Shown: one piece after another, positions 1 to 8,441 of the stretch
Layout of the letters: each line of letters starts with the position of its first letter
Numbering within the stretch: the stretch's first letter is position 1
Origin: Sinorhizobium arboris LMG 14919
GTDB taxonomy: Bacteria; Pseudomonadota; Alphaproteobacteria; Rhizobiales; Rhizobiaceae
NCBI RefSeq assembly: GCF_000427465.1
Contig: NZ_ATYB01000014.1
Coordinates: 3,305,558 to 3,369,557 of the forward strand
Direction: 5' to 3'
Length of the DNA: 64,000 nt
Notes under the pieces: generated by a model
What the model was told of the DNA's origin: nothing
The model's input: the letters and a program-made list of their open reading frames with translations, nothing else
Databases searched by the model: none
Translations under genes and position numbers: made by a program

Positions 1-29
1 TGTTGCAGGATGAGGATCGCCGTCACCCT

Positions 30-54
30 CCCTCTCCCGCTTGCGGGGAGAGGG
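30..54. repeat. Rhizobial intergenic palindrome
   Basis: Inverted repeat with arms CCCTCTCCC (30-38) and GGGAGAGGG (46-54) just upstream of the aldolase gene. Similar C/G-rich palindromes recur in the intergenic stretches near 12.5, 39.7 and 55.8 kb. They look like the RIME-type intergenic mosaic elements known from rhizobia. The family assignment rests on appearance only. Confidence 0.5.
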
Positions 55-112
55 GACTTGGGCGGCCGCCGTCTATTCCGCGTAAAGCAGCCCACTCCAA
101 AGGAGACCGACG

Positions 113-913
113 ATGCCCGCCCCGAAAAACACCTTCAAAGCGGCGATCCGCGAAAACCGGTTCCAGCTTGGGCTCTGGGTGGCGCTCGCCAGTCCCTATG
201 CGGCCGAAGTGGTGGCCGGCAGCGGTTACGACTGGCTGCTGATCGATGGCGAGCACGCTCCGAACGATCTTCCCATGCTGGCGGCACAGTATCGCGCGGT
301 CGCTGGCGGAGGCAGCCATCCGATCGTCCGCCTGCCGGTCGGCGACACGGTCATGATCAAGCAGATTCTCGACGCCGGCGTCCAGACGCTTCTGATCCCG
401 ATGGTCGACAATGTCGAGCAGGCGCGGCAGCTCGTGCGCGCCGTGCGTTACCCGCCGCATGGTATTCGCGGCGTCGGTGCCGCTCTGGGCCGGGCCACGA
501 ATTTCAGCCGCATCGGCGACTATCTCGAAAACGCCAATGACGAAATCTGTCTGCTTTTGCAGATCGAGAGCCGGGCAGGGCTGGAGGCGATCGACGCCAT
601 CGCTTCGCTGGACGGCGTCGACGGACTGTTCATCGGTCCGGCGGATCTTGCCGCGGACATGGGCCATCTCGGCAATCCCGGCCATCCGGAGGTGCGGGCA
701 GTCATCATCGAGGCCTTCGCGCGAATCCATCGCGCCGGCAAGGCGCGCGGCATCATGACCCTCGATCCCGCCCAGGCGCGGGACTATCGTGACCTTGGGG
801 CCGACTTCCTGGCGATCGGCACCGATGTGACGCTTCTCGTCAGCGCAACGGAACGGTTGCGCCGGGAGTTTCTTGGAGAAGCCGGACCGATAAGACGTGA
901 ATCCGGCTACTGA
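113..913 (+). CDS. HpcH/HpaI family aldolase
   Basis: 266-residue class II pyruvate aldolase of the HpaI/RhmA type, a cytosolic TIM-barrel enzyme that cleaves 2-keto-3-deoxy acids to pyruvate and an aldehyde. The expected active-site residues are visible: His48 in DGEHAPND, Arg73, and metal ligands Glu152 (QIESRAG) and Asp178 (GPADLA). Each is offset by three from the E. coli HpaI positions as I recall them. The ATG at 113 follows AAGGAGA at a normal distance. The gene converges on the GntR regulator and sits beside a sugar-acid dehydratase and a sugar ABC transporter. I infer a substrate such as 2-keto-3-deoxy-fuconate or -rhamnonate rather than an aromatic-pathway intermediate. Family is certain, substrate is not. 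Confidence 0.88.
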   Translation: MPAPKNTFKAAIRENRFQLGLWVALASPYAAEVVAGSGYDWLLIDGEHAPNDLPMLAAQYRAVAGGGSHPIVRLPVGDTVMIKQILDAGVQTLLIPMVDNVEQARQLVRAVRYPPHGIRGVGAALGRATNFSRIGDYLENANDEICLLLQIESRAGLEAIDAIASLDGVDGLFIGPADLAADMGHLGNPGHPEVRAVIIEAFARIHRAGKARGIMTLDPAQARDYRDLGADFLAIGTDVTLLVSATERLRREFLGEAGPIRRESGY

Positions 914-928
914 TCGGTTTTTCCGGCT

Positions 929-988
929 GGAGCGTTTCAGAAAGCTGACGCGCTCCATTGGACCCGATCATGTTCATGGTCCTGGGTC
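929..988. repeat. Inverted repeats between convergent genes
   Basis: Two short inverted repeats lie between the ends of the aldolase and regulator genes: GGAGCG (929-934)/CGCTCC (951-956) and GACCC (961-965)/GGGTC (984-988). They may serve as a weak bidirectional terminator or be a rhizobial intergenic repeat. No clear T-run is present. Confidence 0.3.
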
Positions 989-1010
989 GTCCGACTGAAT
1001 CATCGTGACC

Positions 1011-1889
1011 CTAGGGGATCGATTGCAGCAGAGTCTCGCGCGCCGATTTCAGGTGTCGCCGGCAGGCCTGTTCGGCGAGCGTCGGATCGCGCGATTGCAG
1101 CGCGGCGATATAGTCGAGATGCTCTTCCAGTGCCCGGGCGTTGCGCTCCCGTGCATTCGCCTTGTTCCACTGGTAGTGATAGTGGAAGACGATGGCGATG
1201 ACATCGTAGAAGTCGATGATGAAGCGGTTGCTCGACGATTTGTGCACCAGGAGGTGGAAGCGTTCGTCGAGCTCTGAAAACTCGCCGTAGCGCTTGTCGA
1301 TGTCGGCGAGGATTTCCCGATGCTCCGCCTCGATCGTCTTCAGTTCCTCCCAGGCCGGGTCCTGTTCGGGAAGAGAAACGAAGCGGGCGGCCGATCGCAG
1401 CTCGAACATCTCCCTCACTTCGGTCAGTTCGAGTGCGAAATCGCGCGTGAACCCCTTGAGAACCCAATGGCTGTTCGGCCGTTTCTCGATCAGCCCGAAG
1501 CGGCTGAAGCGGATCAGGAATTCGCGAACGCTCGTCGTGCCGGCGCCGATCTCGCGGGCAAGTTCGAGCTCGTTGATCTGCATGCCGGGCTCGGCGCCGC
1601 CCGCGAGAATCCGGCGCATGAAGCTCCGCTCGATTCGCTCGGCGAGCGAATCGGTCTCCTCGGTCGGGAAATAATCCGAGGGCTCGGGTCTTCTCAGCAC
1701 GGTCTTCAGACGCTTGTCCCAAGCGATGAGGCTCAGTTCCTCGCAGCGAGTGAGAATGGCGCGCACGGTTGTGCGGCTGACGCCGAGCGCTTGGCCGAGC
1801 TCCGGTTCCGAGGGCAGCGTGGCGGTCTCGGCGAAGAGGTCGAGGCAGCGGTTGAAGGCATCCTTGAAGACGGTGTTCTGCTTCGCCAT
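1011..1889 (-). CDS. GntR/FadR-type regulator with two winged helices
   Basis: 292-residue transcription factor. It begins with a GntR-like winged helix (about residues 15-60, LGQALGVSRTTVRAIL). A second GntR winged helix follows (about 80-150, LAREIGAGTTSVREFLIRF), then an all-helical FCD ligand domain (about 155-285) with the usual His-rich metal pocket (FHLLVHK, RRHLKSARE). Two DNA-binding domains before one FCD is unusual; most family members have one. I chose the ATG at 1889 because both HTH units are then complete and a 150-bp promoter region remains. Translation could begin as far up as about 1985. It is divergent from the dehydratase gene, with an imperfect palindrome between them, so it probably controls the catabolic genes to its right and itself. 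Confidence 0.85.
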   Translation of the reverse strand: MAKQNTVFKDAFNRCLDLFAETATLPSEPELGQALGVSRTTVRAILTRCEELSLIAWDKRLKTVLRRPEPSDYFPTEETDSLAERIERSFMRRILAGGAEPGMQINELELAREIGAGTTSVREFLIRFSRFGLIEKRPNSHWVLKGFTRDFALELTEVREMFELRSAARFVSLPEQDPAWEELKTIEAEHREILADIDKRYGEFSELDERFHLLVHKSSSNRFIIDFYDVIAIVFHYHYQWNKANARERNARALEEHLDYIAALQSRDPTLAEQACRRHLKSARETLLQSIP

Positions 1890-1986
1890 GACGAGATCCG
1901 GCCCGGCTCGGGTTGGTCGTGACGGCGCGCCGGGCTCCCAATCCGCGACGGCCGCAATAGCCACATAATAGTCATTGACGAACATC

Positions 1987-2008
1987 TGTCTATTGTAGAT
2001 AAAAGACA
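1987..2008. promoter_or_regulatory. Candidate operator of the GntR regulator
   Basis: A 22-bp imperfect palindrome with outer arms TGTCT (1987-1991) and AGACA (2004-2008) and partly symmetrical inner bases. It lies in the only spacer between the regulator and the divergent dehydratase, ending 31 bp before the dehydratase start. Position and symmetry fit a GntR-type operator. No experiment supports it. Confidence 0.5.
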
Positions 2009-2039
2009 GAAGGGTGCTTTTACATGCGAGGAGCTTGAA

Positions 2040-3545
2040 TTGCCCGCACCGTCTTCGATCCTTCTTTCGCCGGAAGACAACGTCGTCGTCGCCACCGCCG
2101 CGATTGCGCCGGGCGAACGGCTGGCTGGCGGCGTGCCGGCGGTTGCTCGGATCGAGGCAGGCCACAAGGCCGCGATCCGTAAGATCGATGCGGGTGAGCC
2201 GGTGGTCAAATACGGCCAGGCGATCGGTCGGGCCACATCGACCATCGCCCCCGGCGAGCACGTTCATTCGCATAACCTCGCCTTCGACCAGGGCCGGCTC
2301 GCCATCGGCGCTCCCGTGCCGCCGGAGGCCGCGAGCGCAACGGACAAGGCGCGCACATTCCTCGGCTATCGCCGGGCGGACGGCCGTGCCGCAACGCGCA
2401 ACTACATCGGCATCGTCGCCAGCGTGAACTGTTCCACCACGGTCTGTCGCGCGATCGCCGACGAGGCCAACCGGCGTGTTCTGCCGAAATATGAAGGCAT
2501 CGACGGCTTCGTGCCGATCGTGCACGACCAGGGATGCGGCATGTCGTCCACGGGCGACGGAATGAAGAACCTGCACCGGACGCTCGCCGGCTATGCGCGC
2601 CACGCGAATTTCGGCGGCGTGCTGATGGTCGGCCTCGGCTGCGAGGTCAATCAGCTGACGCTCTACGGCCAGAGTGGGGCCGGAGCCGAGAAGCGGCATT
2701 TCAACATCCAGGAGGCCGGCGGTTCGCGCCGCTCGGTCGAGCGTGCACTCGGCATTCTCGACGAGATCGCGAAAGAGGTGGCAACCGCCCGGCGCGTGCC
2801 GATCCCGGTCAGCGAGATCATCGTCGGCCTGCAATGCGGCGGCTCGGATGGGCTTTCCGGCATCACCGCCAATCCGGCACTCGGCGCGGCGGTCGATATC
2901 CTCGCAGGCGCCGGCGGCACGGCCATCCTATCCGAAACCTCCGAGATCTACGGCGCCGAGCATCTGCTGCGCAGCCGCGCGATCAATGAGACAGTCGCGG
3001 TGAAGCTCGACGGACTTATCGCCTGGTGGGAGGACTATGTGGCGATGCATGGCGCTTCGCTGGACAATAATCCTTCGCCGGGTAATAAGCGCGGCGGCCT
3101 GACGACGATCCTCGAAAAATCGCTCGGGGCGGTCGCCAAAGGCGGCCGCTCGCCATTGACCGCCGTCTACAGTTATGCGGAACGCGTGACGGAGCCGGGC
3201 CTCGTCTTCATGGATACGCCGGGTTACGATCCGGTATCGGCAACCGGCCAGGTCGCCGGCGGCGCCAATGTCATAGCCTTCACGACCGGGCGCGGCAGCT
3301 GCTTCGGCTGTCGGCCGGCGCCATCGATCAAGCTCACCAGCAACACGGCGCTCTATCGGGCCATGGAAGAGGACATGGATATCGACTGCGGCGTCATCGC
3401 CTCGGGTGAGGCGACGATCGCCGGCCTCGGCCGGGAGATTTTCGAGTTCATCATAGAGACGGCCTCGGGCCGAAAGACAAAGAGCGAGCTTTTCGGCTAC
3501 GGTGACAACGAATTCGTGCCATGGCATCTGGGGGCGACGCTTTAG
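2040..3545 (+). CDS. UxaA-family sugar-acid dehydratase (altronate/galactarate type)
   Basis: 501-residue protein with an N-terminal SAF domain (about residues 5-90) and the large UxaA catalytic body (about 105-500). Cys-bearing motifs typical of the Fe(II)-dependent altronate/galactarate dehydratases are visible: NCSTTVC, DQGCGM, GLGCE, GLQCGGSDG and GRGSCFGC. The family removes water from an aldonate to give a 2-keto-3-deoxy acid. The start is a TTG at 2040, supported by GAGGAG seven bases upstream. It is the first gene of the rightward run with the aldo/keto reductase, ABC transporter and alcohol dehydrogenase. The neighbouring dehydrogenase suggests an aldonate such as L-fuconate or D-arabinonate as substrate, but this is inference. 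Confidence 0.85.
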   Translation: MPAPSSILLSPEDNVVVATAAIAPGERLAGGVPAVARIEAGHKAAIRKIDAGEPVVKYGQAIGRATSTIAPGEHVHSHNLAFDQGRLAIGAPVPPEAASATDKARTFLGYRRADGRAATRNYIGIVASVNCSTTVCRAIADEANRRVLPKYEGIDGFVPIVHDQGCGMSSTGDGMKNLHRTLAGYARHANFGGVLMVGLGCEVNQLTLYGQSGAGAEKRHFNIQEAGGSRRSVERALGILDEIAKEVATARRVPIPVSEIIVGLQCGGSDGLSGITANPALGAAVDILAGAGGTAILSETSEIYGAEHLLRSRAINETVAVKLDGLIAWWEDYVAMHGASLDNNPSPGNKRGGLTTILEKSLGAVAKGGRSPLTAVYSYAERVTEPGLVFMDTPGYDPVSATGQVAGGANVIAFTTGRGSCFGCRPAPSIKLTSNTALYRAMEEDMDIDCGVIASGEATIAGLGREIFEFIIETASGRKTKSELFGYGDNEFVPWHLGATL

Positions 3546-3582
3546 GGTGAGGGGCAGATTTTCCTTGGGGAGGAGACAAGGA

Positions 3583-4602
3583 ATGCAGACGAGAAGGATC
3601 GGACGGACCGAACTTGCGGTGACCGAACTCAGCTTCGGCACGGCCGGACTGGGCGGTCTCTATCGCGAATGTACCCGTGATGCGGCGATGGCAACGCTCG
3701 ACGCCGCCTGGGAAGCAGGTATCCGTTATTTCGACACGGCGCCCTTCTACGGGCTCGGTCTTGCCGAGCGGCGTGTGGGCGATTTCCTGCGCGACAAGCC
3801 GCGCGACGGTTTCGTGCTGTCGACGAAGGTAGGCCGCCTGCTTCATCCGGTGCCGGAGGACAAGGTTCCGGACTATTCCTACGTCAAGCCTCTGAACTTC
3901 GACGTCACCTATGACTACGGCTACGACGCGATCATGCGTTCGGTCGAGATGAGCTACGCCCGCCTTGGTCTCAACCGGATAGACATCCTCTATGTCCACG
4001 ACATCGGCGGCTATACGCACGGCGCGGCGAAAAATGCCGTCTACCTGCGGCAGCTCCTGGACTCCGGCCTGAAAGCGCTGGAAGAGCTGAAGTCGAGCGG
4101 CGTCATTTCGGCCTATGGCCTCGGCGTCAACGAGGTGCCGGTCTGCCTCGACGTCATGCGCCGGGCCGAAATCGACTGCATCCTGCTTGCCGGGCGCTAC
4201 ACGCTTCTCGACCGCTCCGCGGTTGCCGAGCTCCTGCCGCTCTGCGCGGATAAGCGCACGTCGCTGATCGTCGGCGGCGTGTTCAATTCCGGCATTCTCG
4301 CGACCGGTCCCGTCGAGGGAGCGCATTTCGATTACATGCCCGCAACCGAGGAGGTGCGCGCCAAGGTCGCAGCGATGGAACGCATCGCTGCGGCAAAGGA
4401 CATGCCGCTCGCTGCCCCGGCCCTGCAGTTTCCGCTGGCCAATCCTCAGGTCGCCTCCGTCCTGCTCGGAACCGCCAAACCGCAGAGCCTCAAGCGGAAT
4501 ATGGAGCTGACGCGCTTTGAAATCGCGCCGGAGGATTACGCGGGCTTCGATCCCCACACACTTGTCGCGCCCGAGCTGGGACCGGAGGCGGTAAGGGCCT
4601 GA
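3583..4602 (+). CDS. Aldo/keto reductase, L-fucose / D-threo-aldose 1-dehydrogenase type
   Basis: 339-residue AKR with the catalytic tetrad visible as Asp51, Tyr56, Lys82 and His139 (LYVHDIGG). The stretches around YVHDIGGYTHG and GRYTLLDRSA resemble the fucose/threo-aldose dehydrogenase branch, which oxidises C1 of L-fucose, D-arabinose or L-xylose to a lactone using NAD(P). The ATG at 3583 follows GGGGAGGAG; an upstream in-frame start at 3502 would overlap the dehydratase gene and has no such site. It starts 37 bp after the dehydratase and is likely co-transcribed. No lactonase gene is visible in the cluster, so the lactone would open spontaneously or by an enzyme encoded elsewhere. Confidence 0.82.
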   Translation: MQTRRIGRTELAVTELSFGTAGLGGLYRECTRDAAMATLDAAWEAGIRYFDTAPFYGLGLAERRVGDFLRDKPRDGFVLSTKVGRLLHPVPEDKVPDYSYVKPLNFDVTYDYGYDAIMRSVEMSYARLGLNRIDILYVHDIGGYTHGAAKNAVYLRQLLDSGLKALEELKSSGVISAYGLGVNEVPVCLDVMRRAEIDCILLAGRYTLLDRSAVAELLPLCADKRTSLIVGGVFNSGILATGPVEGAHFDYMPATEEVRAKVAAMERIAAAKDMPLAAPALQFPLANPQVASVLLGTAKPQSLKRNMELTRFEIAPEDYAGFDPHTLVAPELGPEAVRA

Positions 4603-4715
4603 TGCCCCGCCGCCGGCCATGGCGGCCCGTCACCTTTCATAAGCAACCGGACCCGCATGCACCTGGCGGCCCGGTGCCGATAACGGAACAAGGTGTTACT
4701 GAGAGGAGAACCCCG

Positions 4716-5705
4716 ATGAGCATAGCCAAGCGCATTCTTTCCCGCCGCGCCTTCAATGCCCTGGCCGGCGCCGCTTTCGTTGCCGCAATGATACCTGCGA
4801 ACTCTTTCGCGCAGGACGTCACCATTCCCATCATCGTCAAGGACACCACGTCCTTCTACTGGCAGATCGTGCTCGCGGGCGCGCGCGCCGCCGGCAAGGA
4901 CCTCGGCGTCAACGTGCCGGAGCTCGGTGCCCAGTCGGAATCCGACATCAACGGCCAGATCACGATCCTTGAAAATGCAGTCGCGGGCGCGCCGGCAGCG
5001 GTGGTCATTGCCCCGACGGAGTTCAAGGCGCTCGGCAAACCTGTCGACGAGGCCGCCAAGTCGGTTCCGGTCATCGGCATTGATTCCGGCGCGGATTCGA
5101 AGGCCTTCACGTCGTTCCTGACCACGGACAACGTTCAAGGCGGACGCATCGCCGCCGACGGTCTTGCTGCTGCCATCAAGGAGGCAACCGGCAAGGAAGA
5201 GGGCGACATCGCGATCATCACCAGCCTTCCGGGCGTCGGCTCTCTGGACCAGCGCCGCGAAGGCTTTCTCGATCAGGTCAAGACGAAATATCCCGGGCTT
5301 AAAGTGGTCGCCGACAAATATGCCGACGGCCAGGCGACGACCGGTCTCAACATCATGACCGATCTGATCACCGCCAACCCCAACCTCGTCGGCGTTTTTG
5401 CCTCGAACCTGATCATGGCGCAGGGCGTCGGCCAGGCGATCGCCGAGAACAAGCTCGGCGACAAGATCAAGGTGATCGGCTTCGACAGCGACGACAAGAC
5501 CGTCGGCTTCCTCAAGGAAGGTGTGCTGGCCGGCCTCGTCGTGCAGGACCCCTATCGCATGGGCTATGATGGCGTGAAGACGGCTCTGGCGGTTTCCAAG
5601 GGCGAGAAGGTCGAAGCCAATGTCGACACCGGTGCGAACCTGGTCACCAAGGCTAATATGAGCGAGCCGAAGATCGACGCGCTTCTGAACCCGAAGGTCA
5701 ACTGA
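4716..5705 (+). CDS. Sugar ABC transporter substrate-binding protein (RbsB type)
   Basis: 329-residue periplasmic binding protein of the ribose/galactose class (Peripla_BP_4). The N terminus has twin arginines in SRRAFNAL, a hydrophobic stretch and a probable cleavage after SFA, so it may be exported by Tat rather than Sec. The mature part shows family blocks such as DTTSFYWQIVLAGA, GIDSGAD and VIGFDSDDKT. The ATG at 4716 follows GAGAGGAG. It forms an importer with the ATPase and permease downstream. The sugar is inferred from the adjacent catabolic enzymes only. A strong hairpin separates it from the ATPase gene. Confidence 0.9.
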   Translation: MSIAKRILSRRAFNALAGAAFVAAMIPANSFAQDVTIPIIVKDTTSFYWQIVLAGARAAGKDLGVNVPELGAQSESDINGQITILENAVAGAPAAVVIAPTEFKALGKPVDEAAKSVPVIGIDSGADSKAFTSFLTTDNVQGGRIAADGLAAAIKEATGKEEGDIAIITSLPGVGSLDQRREGFLDQVKTKYPGLKVVADKYADGQATTGLNIMTDLITANPNLVGVFASNLIMAQGVGQAIAENKLGDKIKVIGFDSDDKTVGFLKEGVLAGLVVQDPYRMGYDGVKTALAVSKGEKVEANVDTGANLVTKANMSEPKIDALLNPKVN

Positions 5706-5714
5706 CGAACCGGT

Positions 5715-5746
5715 GCGCGCGGTGCCGTAAGGCAGGCACCGCGCGC
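5715..5746 (+). repeat. Strong mRNA hairpin after the binding-protein gene
   Basis: Perfect 12-bp arms GCGCGCGGTGCC (5715-5726) and GGCACCGCGCGC (5735-5746) around an 8-nt loop, starting 10 bp after the binding-protein stop. No T-run follows. It is more likely an mRNA-stabilising or processing hairpin that raises binding-protein output over the ATPase and permease than a full terminator. Confidence 0.65.
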
Positions 5747-5829
5747 CGTTTCGCGGGAGCGAGGCGGCAAGCCTTTGCAGCGGTCGAGGGGGAGCGGCCG
5801 CTGCGATCAAGAAAGTGGAGGAGAACGCG

Positions 5830-7383
5830 ATGATAGGGCTTCAAGAGGTCAGCCATCGCCATGACGAACAGGTGAGGGCAGCGGGCAGCCATCCGGTTCC
5901 GAAGGGCGAGCCCATTCTCGAGCTCCGCGGCCTGCAGAAAAACTACGGCGCGGTGGAGGCGCTGAAGCCCGCGACCATGACCTTCCTCTCCGGCGAAGTC
6001 CATGCGATCGTCGGCGAGAACGGTGCCGGCAAGTCGACGCTGATCAAGCTCCTGACCGGGGTCATCCGGCGCAGCGCCGGCGAGATCCGCTGGTGCGGCG
6101 AACCCGTCGATCTCGCCACGCCCAACGAAGCGATCGCCCGCGGCATCAACGCGGTTCACCAGGAGGTGGTGCTTTGCCCGCATTTGAGCGTCGCGGCCAA
6201 CATGTTCCTCGGCGACGAGATGAACCGGCGCGGGCTGATGCGCAAGCGCGCAATGACTGCCGCGGCCCAGGGTGTGCTCGACGACCTCGGCTTCAATCTG
6301 CCGGCAAATGCCGAGCTCGGCAGCCTGACGATCGGACAGCAGCAGCTGGTCGCTACCGCGCGGGCGGCTATGCGCGGCACGCAGTTTCTTATCTTCGACG
6401 AGCCTACGGCCTATCTCACGCGACAGGAATCGGCACAGCTTTTCCGCCTTATCCGACGGCTCCAGGGCGAGGGCGTGACGATCGTCTATATCAGCCACAG
6501 GCTGGAAGAGGTCTTCGAACTCGCAGACCGCGTTTCGGTGCTGCGCGACGGCACGCATGTCGGCACGCGCGCCATCACCGAGACCAATGAGGCCGAACTG
6601 ATTGCTCTGATGATCAACCGCACGATCGAGCAGATCTATCACAAGGAACATTTTGAGCCGGGCGAAACGATCGTCGAGACGCGCGGCCTTTCCGGGCCTG
6701 GTTTCCGCGACATATCGCTCTCGGTCAGGGCAGGCGAGATCGTCGGGCTTTACGGTCTGATCGGCGCCGGACGCAGCGAGTTCGCGCTCGGCCTCTATGG
6801 GCGCAATCCGCTGACCGCGGGAGAGATCTTCTGGCAGGGCCGCAAGGTCGCGATAGGCAACGAACGGGATGCCATGGACCTCGGGATCGCGCTTGCGCCG
6901 GAGAGCCGCCGCGATCAGGGCCTGTGCCTCAATCTGCCGATCGGCCTCAACATCAATCTGCCTGTGTTCAAGAGGCTGACACGCGGTTTGACGATCAACC
7001 GTGCCGAGGAGGCCTCCAACGCCGAACGTCAGATCAGGGACCTGAAGATCAAGACGCCGTCGCGTCGGGTGCTCGCCTCCGCCATGTCGGGCGGCAACCA
7101 GCAGAAGATCGTGATCGGCAGGTGGCTGAGCCACGGCGCAAAGCTCTTCATCTTCGACGAGCCGACCGTGGGCGTCGATGTCGGTACCAAGGCGGAAATC
7201 TACCGGCTGTTCGCGCGCCTTCTGGAGAAGGGAGCTGGGATCATCCTGATCTCCTCCTACCTCCCGGAGGTCTACGAACTCGCCGATCGCCTGCATGTGT
7301 TCAGACAGGGAAGGCTGGTGGCAAGCCACGATTTTCGCGCCGCGAGCCACGAGGAAGTGCTGGCGCAGGCGATCAATGCCTGA
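5830..7383 (+). CDS. Sugar ABC transporter ATP-binding protein, two NBDs (RbsA/MglA type)
   Basis: 517-residue protein with two fused nucleotide-binding domains. The first has a full Walker A (GENGAGKSTLIKLL), signature LTIGQQQ and Walker B (LIFDEPTAYLT). The second has a degenerate P-loop (GLIGAGRSEFA), signature MSGGNQQK and Walker B (FIFDEPTVGVD), as is normal for the MglA/RbsA family. The ATG at 5830 is preferred over the GTG at 5815 because GGAGGAG lies between them. It energises import with the permease that starts 37 bp later. Confidence 0.92.
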   Translation: MIGLQEVSHRHDEQVRAAGSHPVPKGEPILELRGLQKNYGAVEALKPATMTFLSGEVHAIVGENGAGKSTLIKLLTGVIRRSAGEIRWCGEPVDLATPNEAIARGINAVHQEVVLCPHLSVAANMFLGDEMNRRGLMRKRAMTAAAQGVLDDLGFNLPANAELGSLTIGQQQLVATARAAMRGTQFLIFDEPTAYLTRQESAQLFRLIRRLQGEGVTIVYISHRLEEVFELADRVSVLRDGTHVGTRAITETNEAELIALMINRTIEQIYHKEHFEPGETIVETRGLSGPGFRDISLSVRAGEIVGLYGLIGAGRSEFALGLYGRNPLTAGEIFWQGRKVAIGNERDAMDLGIALAPESRRDQGLCLNLPIGLNINLPVFKRLTRGLTINRAEEASNAERQIRDLKIKTPSRRVLASAMSGGNQQKIVIGRWLSHGAKLFIFDEPTVGVDVGTKAEIYRLFARLLEKGAGIILISSYLPEVYELADRLHVFRQGRLVASHDFRAASHEEVLAQAINA

Positions 7384-7420
7384 TGGAGCCGGTTGAGGAA
7401 AAGACGCAGGGGAGGAAACG

Positions 7421-8395
7421 ATGAGTGTGGAAACGGTTGAAGGCGCGGGACCGACGCCGAAGAAGGGCGTCAGCATTCTGTTCGGCCTGACGCTGCTTGG
7501 GCTGCTGGTCGTCCTCTGGCTGCTGCTGGGTCTCGCGACCAACGCCTTCTGGACGCCGAACAACATCAGCAACCTCCTGCGTCAGGGGGCGATGACCGCG
7601 ATTCTCGCCGTCGGCCAGACGTTCGTCATCATCACGGCCGGCATCGACCTGTCGGTCGGTGCCGTCGTCGGCTTCACCAGCGTCATCGTCGCCTGGCTGC
7701 TCGCGGCGGGCGTTCCGCTCTGGCTCGCGATCATCGCGACGCTCGCGATCGGGGTTCTGATCGGCGCCTTCCATGCCTTCGGCATCGTGCGAATGGGGCT
7801 GCCGCCCTTCATCATCACGCTTGCGACGCTGACTTCGCTTCGCGGCATCGGTCTCCTGATCACCAACGGCTCGACCATCTCCATAACGAACGAGCATTTC
7901 ACCGACTTTTCGCGCGCCGATTTCCTCGGCGTTCCCAGTCTCTTCTGGATGGTGATCGTCGTAGCCATTCCGGCTTACGTCTTCCTGCATCTGAGCCGCT
8001 TCGGGCGCTATCTCTTCGCGGTGGGCTCCAACCGTGAGGCGGCCCGCCTTTCCGGCGTAAACGTCAATCGCACTATCTATCTCGCCTACATACTGTCTTC
8101 CACCTGCGCCGCCTTCGTCGGGCTGCTGCTTGCGTCGCGCATCGGTATCGGCAACGCCACGCAAGCGGAAGGCTGGGAACTGCAGGCGATCGCCTCTTCG
8201 GTCATCGGCGGCACGAGCCTCTTCGGGGCCGTAGGCTCGGTACACGGGCCGCTGCTTGGCGCGTTCATCCTTGCGACGATCAACAACGGCGCCAACCTTC
8301 TGAACGTAAATTCCTTCTGGCAGCGCATCATCACCGGCCTGCTGATCATCGTCATCGTCTATTTTGACCAGTTGCGGCGGCGGGGCGCTCGGTAA
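7421..8395 (+). CDS. Sugar ABC transporter permease (RbsC type)
   Basis: 324-residue inner-membrane permease with about 8-10 hydrophobic segments, and the RbsC/AraH family blocks AVGQTFVIITAGIDLSVG and VIGGTSLFGAVGSVHG. A GGGGAGG site precedes the ATG at 7421. It completes the sugar importer of this cluster; its gene ends 46 bp before the alcohol dehydrogenase. Confidence 0.93.
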   Translation: MSVETVEGAGPTPKKGVSILFGLTLLGLLVVLWLLLGLATNAFWTPNNISNLLRQGAMTAILAVGQTFVIITAGIDLSVGAVVGFTSVIVAWLLAAGVPLWLAIIATLAIGVLIGAFHAFGIVRMGLPPFIITLATLTSLRGIGLLITNGSTISITNEHFTDFSRADFLGVPSLFWMVIVVAIPAYVFLHLSRFGRYLFAVGSNREAARLSGVNVNRTIYLAYILSSTCAAFVGLLLASRIGIGNATQAEGWELQAIASSVIGGTSLFGAVGSVHGPLLGAFILATINNGANLLNVNSFWQRIITGLLIIVIVYFDQLRRRGAR

Positions 8396-8441
8396 TGGCC
8401 GTCTTACCGCACCGGCCGCAAGCAAAGCTTGGGAGCGCCGC

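Noticed and set aside
1011..2834. A minus-strand frame of 607 codons across the regulator and the dehydratase gene
   Set aside because: Only its last 292 codons match a protein family. The rest is antisense to the UxaA-type gene and crosses the palindrome and promoter region.
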